From Desulforamulus reducens MI-1 (lineage in GTDB: Bacteria > Bacillota > Desulfotomaculia > Desulfotomaculales > Desulfotomaculaceae), in the NCBI RefSeq assembly GCF_000016165.1, contig NC_009253.1, positions 1,522,332 through 1,586,331 on the forward strand: a DNA stretch of 64,000 bases, read 5' to 3'. Positions 7,995 through 18,029 of this stretch are shown here, piece by piece (positions within the stretch are counted from its first letter, which is position 1; each line of letters opens with the position of its first letter). Below the pieces are notes generated by a model. It did not search any database and had not been told where the DNA came from. It was given only the letters and a program-made list of their open reading frames with translations. Position numbers and translations under genes: made by a program.

Positions 7995-10900
7995 GTGAGC
8001 CTTCGCTTTATTGTTGGAAGAGCGGGAAGCGGGAAAAGCCACAGTTGTTTAGAAGAAGTGCGACAGAGACTCCGACAAAATCAGGGAGAATCGTCCATAA
8101 TTCTGTTGGTCCCAGAACAGGCCACATTTCAATATGAATATATGCTGGCAACCACGCCAGAGCTAAAGGGAATGATTTGGGCTCAGGTATTGAGCTTTCG
8201 TCGTCTGGCCTTTCGAGTACTGCAAGAAATGGGCGGTGCAGCCAGAGCCCACATTGACGATTTGGGTAAAAAGATGGTACTCAGACGGATTCTCGAGCAG
8301 CGTAAGTCAGAGTTAAAAGTATTTCACCGTGCGGCTAAGCAACCGGGATTTGCCGATAGCCTAGCCAGTGCACTTTCGGAATTAAAGCTCTACCGTATCG
8401 AGCCTCAGGAGTTACAAAAGGGAATACAGCATATGCAAGAGGCACCGGGCAGCGCCATTCGGGATAAGTTAGCCGATCTGAGTCTGCTATACAATGACCT
8501 GGAAGAATTTTTGTCAGGACGTTTTACCGACCCGGATGATTATTTGAATTTATTGGCCCAACGTCTCCCTGGTTCCCGCACTGTTCAGGGTGCAGAAATT
8601 TTTATCGATGGTTTCACTGGCTTTACACCCCAGGAATACGGTGTTATTGAGCAAATGCTGGGTACCGCAGACAGGGTACATGTGGCTCTGTGTTTTGACC
8701 CAATGTACTTACAAGAGCCATGTGATGAATTAGAGTTCTTCTACCCCACAGTAGAGACTTACCACACCCTGCTGGATATGGCAGGTGCTCTAAGAATTTC
8801 CCTTGAACCGCCAATAATTTGTGGGAAAGAAACTCCTGTTCGTTTTCAAAAAGACTCTGCCATAGCACATTTGGAGAAATACTACTTCCGTCACCCGTTG
8901 CAAGCCAGTGATGCTGCCCAGGGAGTTAGTCTGGTGGCTTGTGCCAACAGGCGGGCGGAGGTAGAAGCAGCAGCAAGGGAAATTATACGCCTTTGCCGTG
9001 AAGAAGAGCTAAGCTGGCGGGATATTGTTGTTGTACTAAGGGATTTGACTAACTACAGTGATCTAATTAATACAATTTTTAACGATCATGGCATACCGGT
9101 CTTTATTGATGAGAAGAGAAATGTTCTCCACCACCCTCTGGTTGAATTAATACGTAGTGCTCTAGAGGTAATCACCCAGCATTGGGCCTATGATCCGGTC
9201 TTTCGATATTTAAAAACCGATTTGATACCAGTGCAGCGTGACGACGTAGATAGGTTGGAAAACTATGTATTAGCACATGGCATTCGAGGTAACCGTTGGA
9301 ACGATAACAGGGATTGGACTTACCGCAGACAATATACCTTGGGTGAAGATTGTGACATTGATGACAATGAGGCAGAGCAATTGGCCCAGCTTAATGTTGT
9401 TCGCTATGCGGCCATTGAGCATATAAATAATTTTTCAAAAAAGGTTGCCAACTGCGGTAATGTACGGCAGATAACCACTGCCCTTTTTGAACTTTTGGAA
9501 TCTTTATCTGTGGCAGAACGGATGGAAGCATGGGCTAAGGAAGCTGAGGTAGCCGGTCGACTTATTGAAGCCAAAGAACATGCCCAAATTTGGGATAATG
9601 TAATCCTATTATTGGATGAAATTGTTGAGGCAATGGGAGAGCAAGAACTAAACCTGGAAGAATACCTTCAGGTATTGGAGGCAGGACTGGAGAGTTTAAA
9701 ATTGGGTCTAATTCCACCGGGATTAGACCAGGTGGTGGTGGGGACCCTAGAGCGTTCCCGTAATCCCAATGTAAAGGCTGCCTTGGTGCTAGGTATCAGT
9801 GATGGAGTTTTGCCAGCGCGGCCTGTTGAAGAGGGACTATTCAGTGACTATGAGCGGGAAGCACTGAGGGAAATAGGCTTAAATTTGGCTCCGGGTGCTA
9901 GAAGAAAACTTTTTGATGAGCAGTATTTAATATATACAGCCTTGACCAGAGCCAGTAGTCGGTTATGGCTGAGTTATCCCCAGGCTGACGATGAGGGAAA
10001 GGCATTGATGCCATCCCCGGTAATTCAGCGGGTAAAGGAATTGCTTCCCCTTATTCAGGAAGAAATTTTACCGGTAGAACCGCCTTGCCTGGGGGGAGAT
10101 CTAGCTTTTATAGCCAATCCTAGCAGGAGCTTATCTTACCTGGCGGCCATGCTGAGGGAAACAGTGGCGGGACGATTGGTGGACCCTGTTTGGCAGGATG
10201 TTTATTCCTGGTTTGTGCAACAACCACAATACCAAGAGTCTTGCCGCAGGGTTTTAGCGGGTCTTTATCATGTAAACCAGGAAACATCTCTGCCGCCTAG
10301 TATGGGGCGCAGGTTGTACGGCAGTAGATTAAGGGCCAGTGTATCTAGGCTGGAACGGTTTACTACCTGTCCCTTCTCTCATTTTCTTTCCCATGGCTTG
10401 AAACTAAAGGAACGTTCCCAATTTAAATTAGCGGCACCGGATTTAGGACAGTTTTTCCATGCAGCCCTCAAGCTCTTTGCCGAACGAATTAAAGCACTTT
10501 CTTTAGACTGGGGTCAACTATCACGTGGGCAAATTATAACTATCACCGGGGAAATCGTGGAAGAGTTGGCTCCTCAACTGCAAAATGAAATTCTTCTCAG
10601 CACTGCCCGCCATCGCTATTTAATTAAGAAACTGAGAAGAACCCTGGAAAGAGCTGTGGTTACCCTGGCAGAGCACGCCAGAAGAGGTTCCTTCCGGCCG
10701 GTGGCGGTGGAGATTGGCTTTGGCGATAATGCTGAACTACCAGCTGTTCAATTGGATTTGGCAGATCACTGTCAGATGGAAATGGCGGGTCGCATTGATA
10801 GGATAGACAGTGCCTGTGAGGGTGGCCAGCACTACTATTCTCTTATAGACTACAAGTCCGGTCAGCCAGATATTAAGTTGGCTGATATTGTGCATGGTTT

Positions 10901-11462
10901 AAAGCTGCAGCTACTTACTTACTTGGATGTAGCACTACGGTATTCCAAGCAGTTGACACAGCAGGAGGCCTTACCCGCTGCCATGTTGTACTTTAGTGTA
11001 CGGGATCCTTTTGTTGCCAGTACAGGTCCCATGACAGAGGAAGAAGCTGAAAAGAATCTACTCAAACAATTAAAGATGAAAGGTTTGCTGTTGGCCGATC
11101 CACTGGTGATTAGCAAGATGGATAAAGAACTGAGCGGACAATCCGACCTATTACCGGTGGGATTGAAGAAAAACGGAGATTTTTACTCCAATTCCAGGGT
11201 TATCACAGAAGAGCAGTTTAAGTTATTGCGAAATTACCTGGAATTTAAATTAAAGTCCATCGGTCAGCAAATGGTGAGCGGTGATATTGCCATCAGCCCC
11301 TATCAGAGGGGAAAAGAAAAAGCTTGCCGTTATTGTATCTTTAAATCAGTATGTCAGTTTGACCCTTTGCTGGAGGATAATTTGTTCCGATTGCTGGCCG
11401 ACCAAGAGGAGCAGGTACTTTGGTCGCTGATTAAAGAAAGTCTGGGTGATAAGCATGAGTGA
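7995..11462 (+). CDS. addB: ATP-dependent helicase/deoxyribonuclease subunit B
   Basis: 1155 residues from GTG 7995, chosen because AGGGGG lies eight bases upstream and the protein then starts MSLRFIVGRAGSGKS as in the family; an earlier TTG at 7959 is unlikely. Walker A motif at 8-15. Four cysteines for the AddB iron-sulfur cluster are present: C792 and C1111, C1114, C1120. The C-terminal nuclease region contains SLIDYKSGQPD. AddB forms the AddAB helicase-nuclease that processes double-strand breaks for RecA loading in the cytoplasm. The stop overlaps addA by eight bases, so the two are coupled. Length and motifs are normal for the family. Confidence 0.95.
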   Translation: MSLRFIVGRAGSGKSHSCLEEVRQRLRQNQGESSIILLVPEQATFQYEYMLATTPELKGMIWAQVLSFRRLAFRVLQEMGGAARAHIDDLGKKMVLRRILEQRKSELKVFHRAAKQPGFADSLASALSELKLYRIEPQELQKGIQHMQEAPGSAIRDKLADLSLLYNDLEEFLSGRFTDPDDYLNLLAQRLPGSRTVQGAEIFIDGFTGFTPQEYGVIEQMLGTADRVHVALCFDPMYLQEPCDELEFFYPTVETYHTLLDMAGALRISLEPPIICGKETPVRFQKDSAIAHLEKYYFRHPLQASDAAQGVSLVACANRRAEVEAAAREIIRLCREEELSWRDIVVVLRDLTNYSDLINTIFNDHGIPVFIDEKRNVLHHPLVELIRSALEVITQHWAYDPVFRYLKTDLIPVQRDDVDRLENYVLAHGIRGNRWNDNRDWTYRRQYTLGEDCDIDDNEAEQLAQLNVVRYAAIEHINNFSKKVANCGNVRQITTALFELLESLSVAERMEAWAKEAEVAGRLIEAKEHAQIWDNVILLLDEIVEAMGEQELNLEEYLQVLEAGLESLKLGLIPPGLDQVVVGTLERSRNPNVKAALVLGISDGVLPARPVEEGLFSDYEREALREIGLNLAPGARRKLFDEQYLIYTALTRASSRLWLSYPQADDEGKALMPSPVIQRVKELLPLIQEEILPVEPPCLGGDLAFIANPSRSLSYLAAMLRETVAGRLVDPVWQDVYSWFVQQPQYQESCRRVLAGLYHVNQETSLPPSMGRRLYGSRLRASVSRLERFTTCPFSHFLSHGLKLKERSQFKLAAPDLGQFFHAALKLFAERIKALSLDWGQLSRGQIITITGEIVEELAPQLQNEILLSTARHRYLIKKLRRTLERAVVTLAEHARRGSFRPVAVEIGFGDNAELPAVQLDLADHCQMEMAGRIDRIDSACEGGQHYYSLIDYKSGQPDIKLADIVHGLKLQLLTYLDVALRYSKQLTQQEALPAAMLYFSVRDPFVASTGPMTEEEAEKNLLKQLKMKGLLLADPLVISKMDKELSGQSDLLPVGLKKNGDFYSNSRVITEEQFKLLRNYLEFKLKSIGQQMVSGDIAISPYQRGKEKACRYCIFKSVCQFDPLLEDNLFRLLADQEEQVLWSLIKESLGDKHE

Positions 11463-14400
11463 TAAAAAATGGACAGCTGAACAATTGGCCGCCATCACCA
11501 CCCGCGATACAAACTTACTGGTGGCAGCTGCCGCAGGGGCTGGTAAAACCGCCGTACTGGTAGAACGTATCATTGGGCTCATTACAGATCCGCACAGGCC
11601 GGTGGATGTGGATCAGCTTTTGATTGTTACCTTTACCAATGCTGCAGCGGCAGAAATGCGTGAGCGGATTGGACAGGCTCTCAGCAAGGCTTTACAAGAA
11701 AACCCCCACTCTAAACGGTTGGCCAGGCAATTAACCATGTTAAACCGGGCCTCTATTACCACCCTGCACTCCTTTTGTCTTGACTTATTGAGGCGTTATT
11801 TTTACCAGTTAGATCTGGACCCGGGTTTTCGGGTAGCTGACGAAGTGGAAGCGGAATTACTCCGTTTGGATGTGTTGGAGGAACTTTTTGAGAGACGCTA
11901 TAACCAGGACAATGTGGAAGTCTTTGCCCGTTTGGTAGATAGCTATGGTGGACAGAGGGATGATAGCAGGCTACAGGATCTAGTCTTGGAACTGTATCGT
12001 TTTTCTGGCAGTCACCCCCTGCCGGTTCAATGGTTAACAAGCTTGGCAGAAAACTATGTTATCCCAGAAGGTAAAACTTTAGATGACCAGACCTGGATTG
12101 TTCAGATTAAGAAAACTATCTTCCAGGAGGTAGAGGGTGTTTTAGGACTGCTTAAACAAGCCCAGTGGTTGGCTAAGCAGCCCGGAGGGCCAGAGCCCTA
12201 CAGTAAAACCTTAACGGAAGATATCATTAATATTAAACCACTAACTAATAATGATTGGGATGCCAGTTGGGAAAAATTATATCGTAGCATTACTGCAATT
12301 AAGTGGAGTAAATTAAGTCCCTGTCGGGGTGAAATTGATGATCAGCTGAAGAATAAGGCCCAAAACCTAAGAAATAAAGCCAAGGAAAAGTTCAACGACA
12401 TAATCAATACTTATTTCAGTGCAGAACCAACTGTTATCTTAGAGGATTTACGTTCACTACAACCCTTGATAGCAGACTTGGCCAAATTGACCATTGAGTT
12501 TATGGAGCTTTACCAGAAGAAGAAGCAAGCTAAGGGTTTAGTGGACTTTGGCGATTTGGAGCATTACTGTTTGACCATCCTGTTGGATAAAGAGAATGAT
12601 GCAGCAGAGTTTAGGCCCTCAGCTGTGGCTATTGAATTGCAACAACAGTATGCAGAAGTATTGGTGGATGAGTACCAGGATATCAACGCTGTTCAGGAAA
12701 CCATATTAAGACTCGTCTCGAAAAAGAATAACCGTTTTATGGTGGGAGATGTAAAACAAAGCATTTACCGCTTCCGACTGGCAGAACCTAAATTGTTTCT
12801 TAGCAAATCAGAGCTTTATGCCAATACGGATAATTGCCAGGGTACCCGCATTGGCCTTAGTAAGAACTTCCGCAGCCGTCTGGAAGTTGTCAACGCGGTC
12901 AATTTTATCTTTCGGCAAATCATGACTAAGAAAGCTGGAGAAATTACCTATGATGAACTGGAAGAACTGCATTGCGGTGCTGACTACCCCCAGGCTGAAG
13001 ATGTCAAGACAGCCACTGGACCTGTAGAAGTTTACTTAATTGACCGTAAAGATGCCCAGCTAGAGGAGCAAAATACCGACTCAGCGGAGGAAAAACTAAC
13101 GGACGGTGAGGAACAGGAAGATCTAGATAGCGATCAGGCCGAAGCAAGGCTGATTGGTCGACGCATACAAGCGATGGTTAAGGGAACAGATAAGGCAATG
13201 GGACCAGAGTTTAAGGTATGGGATAAAGAAATAGGAAAATATCGGCCGGTCAGCTATCGTGATATTGTTATTCTGCTACGGGCCACCACTGGACGAGCCA
13301 ACACCTTCCTAGAAGAACTTCGGACCATGGGAGTACCAACTTATGCAGAAGTAGGCACAGGTTACTTTGAAGCTGTAGAGGTAGAGACCTTTTTGTCTTT
13401 GCTAAAAATTATTGATAATCCTAGACAAGATGTTCCCCTGGCGGGTGTGCTAAGATCCCCTGTGGTGGGACTTAAAGCAAGTGATTTGGCAGAGATACGC
13501 CTCTGCAGTAAGGAAGGCGATTTTTATGATGCGGTTCGGATTGCGGCAGCAGCAGACTTAGGTGATGTAGCAGTTACTTTGACAAAATTTCTTCGTCAGT
13601 TGGAAAACTGGCGTTCCCGGGCCCGGAGAGATACCCTGGCTGATTTGATTTGGCTTTTATATCGTGAAACGGGCTATTATGATTATGTTGGGGGCATGGT
13701 AGGTGGCACCCAGCGTCAAGCAAATTTACGTGTACTTTATCACCGGGCAAAACAATTTGAGGCTACTTCTTTTCGGGGCTTGTTCCGGTTCCTGCGCTTT
13801 GTGGAAAGGCTAAAGGATTCCGGCAGTGATTTGGGTGCAGCAAGGTCTTTGAGTGAAAATGAAGATGTGGTCCGGATCATGAGTATTCATAAAAGTAAAG
13901 GCTTAGAATTTCCCGTTCTATTTGTAGCGGGTCTCGGCAAACGGTTTAACATGATGGACCTCAATAAAGATATGCTGATGCATAAAGAATTGGGTTTGGG
14001 GCCTCAGATTATCCACCTTGGCAGTAGGGTTTCCTACCCCAGTTTGCCTAAATTACTGATTAAGCAGCAAATCCGTAAAGAATCCGTGGCCGAGGAAATG
14101 CGGGTACTGTATGTTGCCCTAACCCGGGCCAGGGAAAAATTAATCCTAGTGGGAGCCGTCAGGGATTTAGAAAAGTCTCTAGAAAAATGGTGCACTTCAA
14201 CTTATCAGGCGGGCTGGACTCTGCCCGATGCTGAACTAATGGCTGCCAAATGTTATTTGGATTGGCTTTGCCCTGCCATTGCACGCCATCATAACGGTCA
14301 TGAACTACGGAGCCTGGCTAAGACAGAGGGGCAACCCTTCTCCGAAGTGGCTACCGACCCTTCTGCCTGGCAGTTAGTATTCCAGGCTTTGAAAGATATA

Positions 14401-15189
14401 AAAAACCAGACTCAGGAAAATAAGGAGCAAAGTCAAGGGCTGTTGGTTAAAATTAAAGACATGGAACCCTTCGAGGATGCGGGACTAATAAAGGAAGTTG
14501 AGCGCAGATTAAGCTGGCAATACCCCCGGGCTGAAGTTACCACACGGCCAGCCAAAGCGGCAGTGACAGAAGTTAAGCACAAGTTTGATGAATTGGCCCG
14601 GCAGGAAGCAGGGGTTATGTCCTATCGCCCTAAGATTAGCGGACGGCCAAGATTCCTGCAGCAGGATAAGGGACTCACCCCGGCGGAACGAGGTTCTGCT
14701 ATTCACTTGGTTATGCAGCATATTCCTTTAGATAAACTGCCGGATGAAGAAGGTGTTCAGGTTCTACTACAAAACCTCATCCAGAAGGAAATTCTTCTGC
14801 CGCAACAAGCAGCTGCCATTAACCCCAACCATATTACCGGTTTCTTTGCCAGTTCCATTGGCCAAAGGGTGTTACAGGCCCCTAAGGTAGAGAGGGAACT
14901 ACCCTTCAGCCTGGCACTACCGGCCACAGAGGTTTATCAGGAACTACCTGAGTGTGGGGATGAGATGGTTCTGGTCCAGGGGGTTATCGATTGTCTGGTG
15001 GATGAGGGGGATGGTTTCCTATTAATTGATTATAAGTCCGATGCAGTATACCCTGGTCAAGATTCCCCGGTGGATCGGTATCGTGGTCAAATCAACCTTT
15101 ATGCCAGGGCTGTGCAGGATATATTAGGAAAACCGGTAAAAGACAGAGTGATTTACCTCTTTAACAACGGACAAATTGTACACATATAA
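11455..15189 (+). CDS. addA: ATP-dependent helicase/nuclease subunit A
   Basis: 1244 residues. ATG 11455 is preferred to an upstream in-frame GTG (11446) because GGGTGAT precedes it. UvrD-type superfamily 1 helicase: Walker A AAAGAGKT with K31, motif Ia VTFTNAAAAEM, motif II LVDEYQDIN, motif III VGDVKQSIYRFR, later EDVVRIMSIHKSKGLEFP and VLYVALTRAREKL. The C-terminal nuclease domain has VIDCLVDE and DYK (D1192-K1194). It pairs with AddB as the motor and second nuclease of the break-repair complex. A charged insertion at about 540-570 (EEKLTDGEEQEDLDSDQ) is typical of a flexible loop. Confidence 0.95.
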   Translation: MSDKKWTAEQLAAITTRDTNLLVAAAAGAGKTAVLVERIIGLITDPHRPVDVDQLLIVTFTNAAAAEMRERIGQALSKALQENPHSKRLARQLTMLNRASITTLHSFCLDLLRRYFYQLDLDPGFRVADEVEAELLRLDVLEELFERRYNQDNVEVFARLVDSYGGQRDDSRLQDLVLELYRFSGSHPLPVQWLTSLAENYVIPEGKTLDDQTWIVQIKKTIFQEVEGVLGLLKQAQWLAKQPGGPEPYSKTLTEDIINIKPLTNNDWDASWEKLYRSITAIKWSKLSPCRGEIDDQLKNKAQNLRNKAKEKFNDIINTYFSAEPTVILEDLRSLQPLIADLAKLTIEFMELYQKKKQAKGLVDFGDLEHYCLTILLDKENDAAEFRPSAVAIELQQQYAEVLVDEYQDINAVQETILRLVSKKNNRFMVGDVKQSIYRFRLAEPKLFLSKSELYANTDNCQGTRIGLSKNFRSRLEVVNAVNFIFRQIMTKKAGEITYDELEELHCGADYPQAEDVKTATGPVEVYLIDRKDAQLEEQNTDSAEEKLTDGEEQEDLDSDQAEARLIGRRIQAMVKGTDKAMGPEFKVWDKEIGKYRPVSYRDIVILLRATTGRANTFLEELRTMGVPTYAEVGTGYFEAVEVETFLSLLKIIDNPRQDVPLAGVLRSPVVGLKASDLAEIRLCSKEGDFYDAVRIAAAADLGDVAVTLTKFLRQLENWRSRARRDTLADLIWLLYRETGYYDYVGGMVGGTQRQANLRVLYHRAKQFEATSFRGLFRFLRFVERLKDSGSDLGAARSLSENEDVVRIMSIHKSKGLEFPVLFVAGLGKRFNMMDLNKDMLMHKELGLGPQIIHLGSRVSYPSLPKLLIKQQIRKESVAEEMRVLYVALTRAREKLILVGAVRDLEKSLEKWCTSTYQAGWTLPDAELMAAKCYLDWLCPAIARHHNGHELRSLAKTEGQPFSEVATDPSAWQLVFQALKDIKNQTQENKEQSQGLLVKIKDMEPFEDAGLIKEVERRLSWQYPRAEVTTRPAKAAVTEVKHKFDELARQEAGVMSYRPKISGRPRFLQQDKGLTPAERGSAIHLVMQHIPLDKLPDEEGVQVLLQNLIQKEILLPQQAAAINPNHITGFFASSIGQRVLQAPKVERELPFSLALPATEVYQELPECGDEMVLVQGVIDCLVDEGDGFLLIDYKSDAVYPGQDSPVDRYRGQINLYARAVQDILGKPVKDRVIYLFNNGQIVHI

Positions 15190-15445
15190 ATGTTTAGCTA
15201 GAATCTTTTTAGTATCTAACCAGTCTGATTTTTATCATGAACTGATCCTAGGCTAGCTTTATTACGCCACGGGGGTCAGTTGGGGCTTTGGTGTGGGCAC
15301 ATTTTTTGGTTAATTTTACAATGACTTGCTTGGTTAAGAATGGCTTATTAGTGCCTATGGATAATTATAAATAGATCGGACTGCTTAAAGGAAAACTTTT
15401 CTCGAATGATCATTATTAATTTCAGCCATTACTAAGGTAGAGGTG

Positions 15446-15586
15446 ATGATTGTGATAAAGGAAAAGGACTTTGACGATGTTGTTATCCCAAAATCGGATA
15501 CCCAATCGGGCCCTGGACTAATTCGCTTGAAAGATGTACTGGCAGATGAAACAAACCCGCTGGCTACTTTTAATGAAGAAGGTTAA
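15446..15586 (+). CDS. Small unrecognised ORF (46 aa)
   Basis: Starts MIVIKEKDFDDVVIPKSD and ends ATFNEEG; acidic, no membrane segment. ATG 15446 or GTG 15452 are both possible; the GAGGTGA motif (15440-15446) is ideally spaced for GTG 15452. It lies in the 500-base gap after addA and is followed by a good terminator. The strong ribosome binding site and the terminator argue for a real short gene; homology is not recognised. Confidence 0.5.
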   Translation: MIVIKEKDFDDVVIPKSDTQSGPGLIRLKDVLADETNPLATFNEEG

Positions 15587-15654
15587 ATTTTATCAACTAT
15601 ATGACAGGATTTATCCTCGTTATCTTAAATGGTTTTTTAGACTTTTCCGGTTTT

Positions 15655-15690
15655 ACCAGTTCCTACCCCAGGGTAGGGCTGGTTTTTTTA
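15655..15690 (+). terminator. Rho-independent terminator after the 46-aa ORF
   Basis: ACCAG-N-CCTACCC pairs with GGGTAGG-N-CTGGT, followed by a run of seven T. It ends one base before the stop of the convergent gene at 15691. Confidence 0.8.
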
Positions 15691-15981
15691 TTATAACATT
15701 CCCCCATGCTTCTCTATGATTTTTACAGCCTGTTCCAATTGATCCTGCGTTTTGGGCAGTGCAAAGGGAACTGAGTAATTATACTCCAGATCTGATAAAG
15801 TACCGCCGCTGAGATCTGGATGGATGGATTGATTAAAAATATCTGTGGGGTAGTTGGCGGTAAAATCATTGATATAAGGTAGCATAAAACCAGCTTCTTG
15901 CAATTCTCTTGTAGCCTGTTCTGCAGTATTAACCGAGGCATAGTAACTCATAAGATATTTTTCTGTGGATGTTTCGGCCAT
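15691..15981 (-). CDS. Hypothetical protein, 96 aa
   Basis: Start ATG 15981 (MAETSTEKYLMSYYASV) is preferred over an upstream in-frame ATG because AGGGGG lies eight bases before it. The pattern 'VNTAEQATRELQEAGF' resembles short regulatory or stress-type alpha/beta folds where a helix follows a strand, but I do not recognise the family. Soluble, slightly acidic, no Cys. Divergently transcribed from the YitT-like gene. Confidence 0.65.
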   Translation of the reverse strand: MAETSTEKYLMSYYASVNTAEQATRELQEAGFMLPYINDFTANYPTDIFNQSIHPDLSGGTLSDLEYNYSVPFALPKTQDQLEQAVKIIEKHGGML

Positions 15982-16154
15982 ATGGACAACCCCCTGTAGA
16001 AAATTAATTATAGTATGTACTTTATCCTTTAAAAAAATGTCATTATCCTTGTAGCCAATTGCCCAATCACATCGAATACCCAAACACATAGAACCTAACT
16101 CAAAAGGGAATAACTATTAATAAAAATGCTATCTTTATTATTATTCGAGGTGGT

Positions 16155-17027
16155 ATGCTAGGGCAGATGATTAATACAGCTAAAATGAAACAAAGGGCAG
16201 TTAACATGATAAGGCAGTTCCTGGGAATTACTCTGGGAGCTGTTACTATGGCTGTGTCTTTTAATGCATTAGTTATTCCCTATGGCTTGTTATCAGGTGG
16301 GGTAGGGGGCCTATCTTTGATGGGGGAATACCTTTTCAATTTACCTGTGTCTATAGGAATGTTTCTTTTGAACATTCCCATTTTTCTTTGGGGTCTCAAG
16401 GAACTTAACCGAAAATTTATCATTTCCAGCCTACTGGGCACCTTTATTATGATTGTTGCTCTCCCCGTAACCAAACCGTACCTTAACACGCCTAAAATAG
16501 ATTTATTTTTAGCAGCTATTTATTCCGGTGTAGTAGGTGGACTGGGAGCCGGATTAGTCTTTCGGTTCGGGGCCTCCACAGGGGGGACTGATATCATTTC
16601 TATGGTTATGAAAAAAAAGAAAAATATTGGGGTGGGAACTTTCTTATTTTATACCAATATTACTGTGTTGGCTTTGTTTATCTTTTTCTTTGATCTAAAA
16701 ATTGTTATGTATACAGCCATTTCTATGTGGGTTAGTGGTAAGGTTACGGATTTTGTCATTGAAGGTATTAATCGAAATAAGTCGGTTACGATTATTTCAG
16801 ATAAGAGCGACGTAATTGCTAAACGAATTATTGGAGAATTGCACAGGGGTGTTACTTTGTTAGATGGTCACGGGGGATTTTCAGGCAGCTTTAAGCAGGT
16901 TATTACCTGTGTGGTAAACAATTTTGAGATTGGTAGGCTAAAAGAACTTGTGGTGACCACAGATGAACATGCATTTATGTTTGTAACTGAAACAACTGAG
17001 GTTTCAGGACAAGGGTTTCGGATTTAG
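16155..17027 (+). CDS. YitT-family (DUF161/DUF2179) membrane protein
   Basis: 290 residues. Five to six hydrophobic segments between about 20 and 185 (for example FLGITLGAVTMAVSFNALVI and GGTDIISMV region) followed by a soluble C-terminal domain beginning SVTIISDKSDVIAKRI and continuing HRGVTLLDGHGGFSG, which is the DUF2179 pattern. Family members such as B. subtilis YitT, YqfU and YpjC are inner-membrane proteins of unknown transport function. Start ATG 16155 sits close to GAGGTGG; ATG 16167 in frame is an alternative. No operon partner is visible. Confidence 0.85.
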   Translation: MLGQMINTAKMKQRAVNMIRQFLGITLGAVTMAVSFNALVIPYGLLSGGVGGLSLMGEYLFNLPVSIGMFLLNIPIFLWGLKELNRKFIISSLLGTFIMIVALPVTKPYLNTPKIDLFLAAIYSGVVGGLGAGLVFRFGASTGGTDIISMVMKKKKNIGVGTFLFYTNITVLALFIFFFDLKIVMYTAISMWVSGKVTDFVIEGINRNKSVTIISDKSDVIAKRIIGELHRGVTLLDGHGGFSGSFKQVITCVVNNFEIGRLKELVVTTDEHAFMFVTETTEVSGQGFRI

Positions 17028-17031
17028 AGGA

Positions 17032-17069
17032 TAAAAAAGGAGCAGAGAAAAATTAATTACTCTGCTCCT
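17032..17069 (-). terminator. Terminator for the minus-strand gene at 17086
   Basis: AGGAGCAGAG (17038-17047) pairs with its complement at 17060-17069; on the minus strand the stem is followed by six T (A-run 17033-17038 on the plus strand). It may also stop transcripts arriving from the YitT-like gene. Confidence 0.8.
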
Positions 17070-17085
17070 ACGTAACCATATCAGC

Positions 17086-17529
17086 TTACTCTGGCCAAGC
17101 TGCCTGGGGTGATTTACTAAATTTTGCATCCCAAATAACATGATACTTTAATGTATCGTCCTCGCCGATGTCACCGGTTAATTTTTTGTTAGAAATCATA
17201 ATGTCAAAGGGATTGTTTACATACTCATCAGACAGTAATTTTCCGGCATCTTCTTTACTGAAAGCAATGGGCAAGCGAACACCGTTTTGCCATTTTAACA
17301 GTAGCAGATACATATCGGCTTCCGGGTCGTAAGCCCAGGTTGGGGGGGAATATTCACCACCTGCTGCTTCCAGAGGTTCAGTCCAGGCAGGATGAACTAG
17401 AACCATGGTGGTGCGAGCATATTCTTTGCCATTATCTTCATAATTCAGATCGGCCCAAGCTCCAAAATCGGGACTATAGGCAGAACCACCGTATTCGCCA
17501 ATAACATCAAACTTCTCTTCTTGTGACAT
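17086..17529 (-). CDS. Hypothetical soluble protein, 147 aa
   Basis: Starts MSQEEKFDVIGEYGGSAYSP; GGGAGGAG precedes the ATG at good distance. The protein is rich in Trp, Tyr and acidic residues (about eight Trp), with repeated beta-strand-like stretches such as MYLLLLKWQNGVRLPIAF. No signal peptide or membrane segment. Not recognised. The adjacent minus-strand gene at 17587 lies 57 bases upstream and may be co-transcribed, as it is also a small Trp-rich protein. Confidence 0.65.
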   Translation of the reverse strand: MSQEEKFDVIGEYGGSAYSPDFGAWADLNYEDNGKEYARTTMVLVHPAWTEPLEAAGGEYSPPTWAYDPEADMYLLLLKWQNGVRLPIAFSKEDAGKLLSDEYVNNPFDIMISNKKLTGDIGEDDTLKYHVIWDAKFSKSPQAAWPE

Positions 17530-17586
17530 AATCGACTCCTCCCAAAAATCTTTTACGAATTTAGTCCTTTGGACATTATTCCCTTC

Positions 17587-17862
17587 TTAAAAGAATTCAA
17601 TCTGTTCCGGCTTAGTTTTTACCTTTTCTTCAAGAATTTCCTTCAGATTGGGACTTCCTTCCCTGAGCCATAGCTTAAAGCCCTGGGATTGCAAAACCGT
17701 TTCTGGTTGTTTGCCGGCTGTCATACAGACAAATGTACCATCCAGTTGCCAGATGTATAAAAATACCTTATCGGCCGATGCACTGACCTGAACCTTGGCC
17801 ACGCACCACTGGCTTTTATACCTCCAGTAGATGTATTGCTGGTCAATGGTTTTAATATTCAT
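17587..17862 (-). CDS. Hypothetical protein, 91 aa
   Basis: ATG 17862 (MNIKTIDQQYIYWRYKSQW) is preferred over an upstream start because GGGGG lies seven bases before it. Several aromatic residues and alternating strands (KVFLYIWQLDGTFVCM) suggest a small beta-rich soluble protein. No recognised family. It is likely the first gene of a two-gene minus-strand unit with the gene at 17086, divergent from the MoxR gene. Confidence 0.6.
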   Translation of the reverse strand: MNIKTIDQQYIYWRYKSQWCVAKVQVSASADKVFLYIWQLDGTFVCMTAGKQPETVLQSQGFKLWLREGSPNLKEILEEKVKTKPEQIEFF

Positions 17863-18029
17863 GGCAGTACCCCCAAAAAGCCAACTCAAGTTTATCTGTT
17901 CGCCATAAACAAGAAAAATCCTGTTTTTTACTTTTGAAACACTGAATTCTTGCTTTTTTCTTACACTGCAGGGTATGGTTATGGACTTGCCGAAGTAATC
18001 TAAAAAAATAAATGCTGGAGGAGTTTGAG

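Noticed and set aside
15534-15719. 61-codon ORF overlapping a terminator
   Set aside because: Runs through the terminator at 15655-15690 and overlaps the 46-aa ORF in another frame.
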